Virus record (IMG/VR): IMGVR_UViG_3300042868_012858
Span: 1 to 64,000 of that record
Source of the DNA: a virus
DNA length: 64,000 nt
Reading direction: 5' to 3' (one strand)
Shown: piece after piece, positions 59,154-64,000 of the stretch
Layout of the letters: each line of letters opens with the position of its first letter
Position numbering within the stretch: position 1 is the first letter of the stretch
Position numbers and translations under genes: made by a program
Notes under the pieces: generated by a model
Told to the model about the DNA's origin: nothing
The model's database searches: none
What the model saw: the letters and a program-made list of their open reading frames with translations, nothing else

Positions 59154-61856
59154 ATGGATGAAAGATTAAAGATATTATTAGGAAGTGAAGATATTATCGC
59201 AAGAGATAATGAAGATTTATATATTAATATAAACTTAAATAGATCTTTCTTTGAATATAAGCGAGAGAAGTACGATAATGATTTTGATTTGGCTCAGCAA
59301 TTTGACAAAGAAAGAAATCTTTCTAGAAATTTTAGGATTTATGGAATTGTGGACTCCAATGTTGTAGATACTAATAATATGCTAATTAAGGCTTATTATG
59401 ATTCTGGGACTACCAAATTAGCAGCTCAAACCTCCACATCTTCAATGAATTTTAATAATAGCATAAACGTCTTCAATAAAAAAAAAGGTAAATACTATTT
59501 TTCATTAAATAATTATTCTGGAAGTTCTGTATTTATACAAATACAATCAAACAACAATAATATTGCAACTCAAACCTTTGAACAAAAATTAGTTTTTTAT
59601 GATTTTGATGGGGATTTTATTCCATATGGCACAGAAACTATTGAGATAGATAACAATTTAAACACAATTGACATAAATAATAACTTTCCTTTTTTTTATA
59701 ACAAGCATTGGGTTAAAAAAAACATATCCCTACAAGAAACAAAATATCCTATTGTAAATTTCTCTGGATCTAGCGAGACTATTTTCGAAGGTCAATTAGC
59801 TAGTATTATTGTTTATTTAGATAAACCTAGCCCTTTTGGAAGTGAAAAAGTTGATTTTGTTTTTGATTCTGGTACTGCAGATACTTTTGAGTTTTTAGTA
59901 TATTTAAATACACCATCAAACTCTTTTCCAGGCACCGTCCAATTAAGTTTTTCTCCAGGCGAACAATATAAGAGAATTTTTTTCAGCGCATCTACTGATA
60001 ATATTGTAGAGGTTCTAGAAAATTATAAATTTAGATTAGATAATTTTATTAACGTAAAACCTGGAAGCTCGCTAGTATATACAATGCAGATAGAAAATTC
60101 TGAGCCAAGAAAATATGCTATTTACGAAATTCCAAACTTATATGAAAATAGAACCCCGTATGTGGGTTTATCTGCCATAACCACATCTCCAGGTATTTCA
60201 TATTCAACACCATCAATATTAAGAAATGGTCTTTATTATGGTGGTTTACAAAATGAATTTTACCCTGTTGATGAAGTGGAAGTAGATATAGCTAACTTTT
60301 CTCAAAACACCGTGTTAGTACCGCCAAATCCAACATTTGGAAATATTGAAGATGAGTTATTAGTCCCTGGTGCAGTTAAAACATTTACAATTAGACCTAA
60401 TTATACATTAGGCTCTTTAAATCAAGTAAGTATATATTTACCGCCTTCATTAAATGATGTTATTACCACTTCTCCTGATCCTGAAACTAACATACAGCAA
60501 TCTATTGCCTATGTGTTAGGAAATATTAGTATAAATGGTTTTGTAATGGAATATACAAATGGTGTTTATCCTGTAGTAAGCACTATACCTACCGACGAAA
60601 GTGCTTCATATGAGGCGCTAAAGAGGATGTTAGGTAATGGGACTTTTGATATTTATAACATTAAAGATATATATAAGCCATTTACCATTACAACTGATGA
60701 TGCAAACTATAAAATAAACATAAAGGCAAAAAGAACTTGTACTAGATTAGATGTTAAAACAAATTTAAGAAATAATTTGGGTGTAGATTCGATTGCCACC
60801 GCTACAACAACTACTCAATATTCTTATCCAAAACAAAATCCTGTCAGATTTACTTTATTAGGAAATGAAAATAATGGAGAAATAGCAAGTTATAGATTTA
60901 GATTTAGAAAAAAAGGTTACAGAGATTTAAATATATTAAATGCAGCATCTGCTAGTGCAGAAGGTCAAATAAATTATTTAGTCACGTCAGTAAAAAACGT
61001 GCTTCATAATTGGGACACTCCAAATAATACACCTATTGCTTTTAGTGGAAGCCCGATAAAAGGAAATTTTTTGCCAAACACATATTTTTTACCTAAAAGT
61101 GAAGCTTTTTATCCTGGCTTATTATTGTTGAATAATTCAGATACGTCAAATCCAACAGCATCTAATCTAACAACATACGGATCAAATGCTTTCACCACTT
61201 CAACATCCCCTCTTTTAGTGGACTCTGGAAGATGGTTTCAATTCCCACTGAATGTTATTCAAAAAACATCTATTAACATTTCAAACGAGGATATATCACA
61301 AGTTACGCTATTAAAAATTAATACTCCTGCAGCAACTACCACTGCATCAAATTTAGACTTCTATTCTTTTAATTATAGAAATGGAACCACTGGCGCTTAT
61401 ACTACTTTTTATTGGAACGGAGCTAATAATGCAAACTTGTTAACAAATTCAGGTAACGGATTAAAGGTTAGTGGATCTACCACACCTAGGGATTCTCCTG
61501 GGTTAAAATATGAACTAGATCAAGGTGTAATATATTTAGGGCAGACAATACCAGTTGGACCTATTAATGTAGACTTTCCAGGATATAACACATATGAATT
61601 AGCAGGCACTAATTTTTATTCTCCTTATTATCCAACAACATCGACTAATAACAACATAAATTATCAAGGAAATGGAACTACTGAAATTTTGTTAACGGCA
61701 AAATCTCCAGGTACTCCTTTTGAAATAGCTGATATTGTAAATAACAATCCAAGTGCAGAAATTGTTGCAATGACTGTTGTGTATAATCAAAAAGACGGAG
61801 TTACTTCTAATCCGTATAATAACAGAATGGGAGGTTTTTCATTAACTGCTCCATAA
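59154..61856 (+). CDS. Structural protein with Calx-beta-like domain
   Basis: 900 residues, all-beta character. A Calx-beta-like domain lies at about residues 197-315: IFEGQLASIIVYLDKPS, a LSFSPGEQYKRIFFSA segment, and EVLENYKFRLDNF matching the usual E--E-F-v-L ending. The same pattern occurs in the partial gene at 63044. The middle has an FTLLGNENNGEIASYRFRFRKKGYRD section resembling phage baseplate or fibre-attachment proteins. Likely an outer baseplate or fibre-network part (T4 gp8-gp12 region by order). Starts 14 nt after the previous gene. Confidence 0.7.
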   Translation: MDERLKILLGSEDIIARDNEDLYININLNRSFFEYKREKYDNDFDLAQQFDKERNLSRNFRIYGIVDSNVVDTNNMLIKAYYDSGTTKLAAQTSTSSMNFNNSINVFNKKKGKYYFSLNNYSGSSVFIQIQSNNNNIATQTFEQKLVFYDFDGDFIPYGTETIEIDNNLNTIDINNNFPFFYNKHWVKKNISLQETKYPIVNFSGSSETIFEGQLASIIVYLDKPSPFGSEKVDFVFDSGTADTFEFLVYLNTPSNSFPGTVQLSFSPGEQYKRIFFSASTDNIVEVLENYKFRLDNFINVKPGSSLVYTMQIENSEPRKYAIYEIPNLYENRTPYVGLSAITTSPGISYSTPSILRNGLYYGGLQNEFYPVDEVEVDIANFSQNTVLVPPNPTFGNIEDELLVPGAVKTFTIRPNYTLGSLNQVSIYLPPSLNDVITTSPDPETNIQQSIAYVLGNISINGFVMEYTNGVYPVVSTIPTDESASYEALKRMLGNGTFDIYNIKDIYKPFTITTDDANYKINIKAKRTCTRLDVKTNLRNNLGVDSIATATTTTQYSYPKQNPVRFTLLGNENNGEIASYRFRFRKKGYRDLNILNAASASAEGQINYLVTSVKNVLHNWDTPNNTPIAFSGSPIKGNFLPNTYFLPKSEAFYPGLLLLNNSDTSNPTASNLTTYGSNAFTTSTSPLLVDSGRWFQFPLNVIQKTSINISNEDISQVTLLKINTPAATTTASNLDFYSFNYRNGTTGAYTTFYWNGANNANLLTNSGNGLKVSGSTTPRDSPGLKYELDQGVIYLGQTIPVGPINVDFPGYNTYELAGTNFYSPYYPTTSTNNNINYQGNGTTEILLTAKSPGTPFEIADIVNNNPSAEIVAMTVVYNQKDGVTSNPYNNRMGGFSLTAP

Positions 61857-61868
61857 ATTTAATATAGA

Positions 61869-61879
61869 ATATTTATTAT
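61869..61879 (+). promoter_or_regulatory. Late-type motif ATATTTATTAT
   Basis: ATATTTATTAT just 3 nt before ATG 61883. Matches the motif but is unusually close to the start. Confidence 0.3.
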
Positions 61880-61882
61880 TAA

Positions 61883-62401
61883 ATGATATTTGATACTGAC
61901 ATAAATAAATATGAGTTGTATGCACAAACAACCCCTCTTAGTTCTAATACGCTAGGATATGGATTCGTACATACCGATAGGAATGTATATCCAAATGTGG
62001 AATTTGATGTATTTTTACCTGTTTTCTTGCAAAAAACATATGATTATTATGAATATGTAGATGTAAAAAGAGACGATACAATTGTCGCATTAAATAGACA
62101 GGAAGTCAACCCATATTTTATAGAATTATCTTTTTTTGACCAAGTTCAAAGAGTCGGACTTCAAAGCGGATATCAACTCACAAATTCAATGGTTGCGTTT
62201 ATTAGAACTAGAAGAAGTGATTTATCGAATATGACGGACCAACAAGTTAGAGAATGGTTTGATAAATACGGGTTTTATGAATTACCTTGGAATAAAGGTC
62301 AAGCTAATGAAACTACCTTAGCAGAAATAGAAACACAAGGAATTTTACTAAACACAATAACAGGAAGAGCTCAAATATTTAACATAACAATAAATACATA
62401 A
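61883..62401 (+). CDS. Baseplate-cluster hypothetical protein
   Basis: 172 residues. Beta-type N-terminal half (FDVFLPVFLQKTYDYYEYVDV), then a helix near TDQQVREWFDKYGFYELPW. No family recognised; aromatic-rich composition like the neighbouring virion proteins. Stops 1 nt before the next start, so probably the same complex. Confidence 0.65.
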   Translation: MIFDTDINKYELYAQTTPLSSNTLGYGFVHTDRNVYPNVEFDVFLPVFLQKTYDYYEYVDVKRDDTIVALNRQEVNPYFIELSFFDQVQRVGLQSGYQLTNSMVAFIRTRRSDLSNMTDQQVREWFDKYGFYELPWNKGQANETTLAEIETQGILLNTITGRAQIFNITINT

Positions 62402-62402
62402 A

Positions 62403-63041
62403 ATGCAACGTCACATTATTTTGATTAATAAAAAATTTAGTGCGGATACGCAACCTACCACTATCACGTTGACAGGTGGCGGTCAGAGCTTTTTAGTTAA
62501 TCAAGATAGTTATTATTTAAATAATGTGGGCGGATTAAATTTAGGCATTGTAAACCCAACAAACATTAGAGCTTATTTAAATGATTCTGCAAACGAATCT
62601 ATTATAAACGACTTCTTTTCTTATTTAACAGGAAACACAAATCAGGATCAGTTTAGGGAAATTTTTTATAGTGACCAAAAATTGTCCAATGTATTTAATA
62701 GTTATTATTCACAGTCGGTTTTCTCTGGTCAACCCTCATCGACATATTATATTTCTCAAGAATTAACAGGTACGACTACTATATCAACAACTTATACGAA
62801 TTTTAATTGGAATGGATATGCTCCACCAAAAAATCCGTTCACTGGAGTAACGCAAGAAATTTATGGTGCATCTAGATTTTACGAACAATCAACTGCAACA
62901 TATTCATATACACAAGATGAAAGTTATTATATACCTGTTTTTATAAAAAGGCACTATCAAGGCACCGCTAGAGACACTTTTGATGTTTGCGACAGAACTA
63001 TTAATACAATATTAAACCCTAATTATTCAATTGAACTTTAA
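62403..63041 (+). CDS. Baseplate-cluster hypothetical protein
   Basis: 212 residues, Asn/Thr/Tyr-rich and beta-type (HIILINKKFSADTQPTTITL; GTTTISTTYTNFNWNGYAP). C-terminal FIKRHYQGTARDTFDVCDRT. No family recognised. It sits between two structural genes with 1- and 2-nt gaps, so a virion role is likely. Confidence 0.65.
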   Translation: MQRHIILINKKFSADTQPTTITLTGGGQSFLVNQDSYYLNNVGGLNLGIVNPTNIRAYLNDSANESIINDFFSYLTGNTNQDQFREIFYSDQKLSNVFNSYYSQSVFSGQPSSTYYISQELTGTTTISTTYTNFNWNGYAPPKNPFTGVTQEIYGASRFYEQSTATYSYTQDESYYIPVFIKRHYQGTARDTFDVCDRTINTILNPNYSIEL

Positions 63042-63043
63042 AT

Positions 63044-64000
63044 ATGCCAACATTTAATTTCACAGTATCATCGCAATCAATCAAGGATGTTGTAGAGAGA
63101 GATAGACCACCTGCAACCATTCACACAATAGAACAATGTTTTGTGGATTTAAACCTTGAATTAAATGAGAATTTTAATACTAATATTCCTACAAAAACAG
63201 CAAATTTTAAATATTCTACAATTAGCGTAAGTGAAGGTTATGTTGGTAAGATTTATGTAGAATTAAATTCTCCAAGCACTTTAGGCATAGAGGAATTAGA
63301 TGTATATTTTACAGGAACAAACTCAACAGGAGCAACTATTAATGATGATATTTTATTTGGATTTGACACCAATCAACCATTAAGAATTGCTTGGGATGTT
63401 GGAGAAAAGGAAAAAGAAATATCTTTTACTGCTAAAACAGATTATGTATTGGATGGAATTGAGCAATTTAATTTTAAATTAGATCATTTTATTAATTGCG
63501 TACCTGGGACTCCATCACAGACTACTGTGTCAGTAACAAATACTACAACATTGCCTTCTGTGGCAATAGAGTCGACAAACGGATCTTACGTTAAAAACGC
63601 AGAGGGAATTTATAAATTAAACTTCGGTATAAACGAAGGCGACAATAAAGATATTAAAATAGCTCTTTCCTACCCATCAATTTCAGGTCAAGAGGCTATT
63701 AGTGTTGTATTTGTGAATCAAAATACCAGTAATGCAGATTATCAAACGTCAATTCAACAACCTATAAATTTAACTTGGGGAGTCGGAGAGCAAGTAAAAA
63801 TAATAAATGTATCTGCTGTATTAGATTCTCAATTATTCGAAAGCTCAATAGAAACAGTATTAATAAGGCTTCAAAACCCAAGTAATGTAATTATACAACC
63901 AGAACCAATCACAATACCTTCTACTGGTATTGGTAGATTTCCTTTTTCCACTGTGCAAATATATAATGAAGCTCCTATATTCGAATACGCAAGGCTTTAT
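63044..64000 (+). CDS. Calx-beta-repeat structural protein (C-terminus outside window)
   Basis: The frame opens at ATG 63044 and stays open to the window end: 319 residues. Two Calx-beta-like units: about residues 58-160 (VSEGYVGKIYVELNSPS, WDVGEKEKEISFTA, LDGIEQFNFKLDHF) and about 175-290 (INEGDNKDIKIALSYPS, TWGVGEQVKIINVSA). The first unit resembles the one in the 59154 gene. In phages such domains occur in tail proteins and may mediate surface binding or Ca-dependent stability. Starts 2 nt after the previous stop. Confidence 0.7.
   Translation, partial: MPTFNFTVSSQSIKDVVERDRPPATIHTIEQCFVDLNLELNENFNTNIPTKTANFKYSTISVSEGYVGKIYVELNSPSTLGIEELDVYFTGTNSTGATINDDILFGFDTNQPLRIAWDVGEKEKEISFTAKTDYVLDGIEQFNFKLDHFINCVPGTPSQTTVSVTNTTTLPSVAIESTNGSYVKNAEGIYKLNFGINEGDNKDIKIALSYPSISGQEAISVVFVNQNTSNADYQTSIQQPINLTWGVGEQVKIINVSAVLDSQLFESSIETVLIRLQNPSNVIIQPEPITIPSTGIGRFPFSTVQIYNEAPIFEYARLY

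Noticed and set aside
1-64000. tRNA genes, integrase, insertion sequences
   Set aside because: None recognised by eye in either strand; tRNA detection without software is not fully reliable.

Overview
The window looks like part of a large contractile-tailed (T4-like) bacteriophage genome whose host is probably a member of the Bacteroidota. The DNA is strongly AT-rich, genes are packed with small gaps or overlaps, and the conserved T4-type virion proteins are recognisable: tail sheath gp18, major capsid protein gp23, prohead protease gp21, a gp22-like scaffold, gp13/14/15-like neck proteins, gp5-like hub, gp25 and gp6. The host guess rests on promoter-like sites matching the Bacteroidota pattern TTG-N19/20-TAnnTTTG (best one before 41818) and on the near absence of Shine-Dalgarno sequences. 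No terminase, portal, tail tube, replication gene or tRNA gene was seen.

Layout. 1-15089 is a minus-strand virion module: a fibre-like protein cut by the window edge, sheath, neck and tail-completion proteins, capsid, scaffold, protease, then several small proteins. 15179-24482 is mixed: a von Willebrand A protein, a DUF1360-like membrane protein, a glycosyltransferase broken by one frameshift, a PhoH-like ATPase, and acidic or coiled-coil proteins that may be packaged in the head. 24583-41755 is a single plus-strand run of 22 tightly coupled genes, starting with thioredoxin and otherwise almost entirely devoted to glycan synthesis: about ten glycosyltransferases (including GT10 and GT11 fucosyltransferase-like proteins and a GT17-like protein), five methyltransferase-like proteins, Gmd, a GDP-fucose synthase-type enzyme, GalE and a DegT-fold enzyme with His in place of the PLP lysine. 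A second gp13-like neck protein sits inside this run. 41818-47445 holds a phosphoesterase with an N-terminal helix-turn-helix, a HAD-like protein, two more glycosyltransferases and a gp55-like late sigma factor. 47519-64000 is the plus-strand baseplate module, interrupted at 50869-53408 by two minus-strand genes (a homing-endonuclease-like protein and a DNRLRE-like protein), and running off the window in a Calx-beta-type structural protein.

How it fits together. Two promoter classes are suggested. A TATTTATA-type motif lies just upstream of about 19 start codons on both strands, mostly virion genes, and is absent inside the glycan run; the sigma factor at 46387 is its obvious candidate reader. 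Host-type promoters precede thioredoxin plus the glycan run and the phosphoesterase. Gmd product could feed both GDP-fucose (used by the two fucosyltransferases) and a 3,6-dideoxy sugar made by the His-type DegT enzyme. No lipid-linked initiating transferase, flippase or polymerase was seen, so the sugars may be added to a cytoplasmic acceptor such as a virion protein. Two loci (5393-5660 and around 19331) carry single-base frameshifts at short homopolymers, which may be real decay or sequence error.
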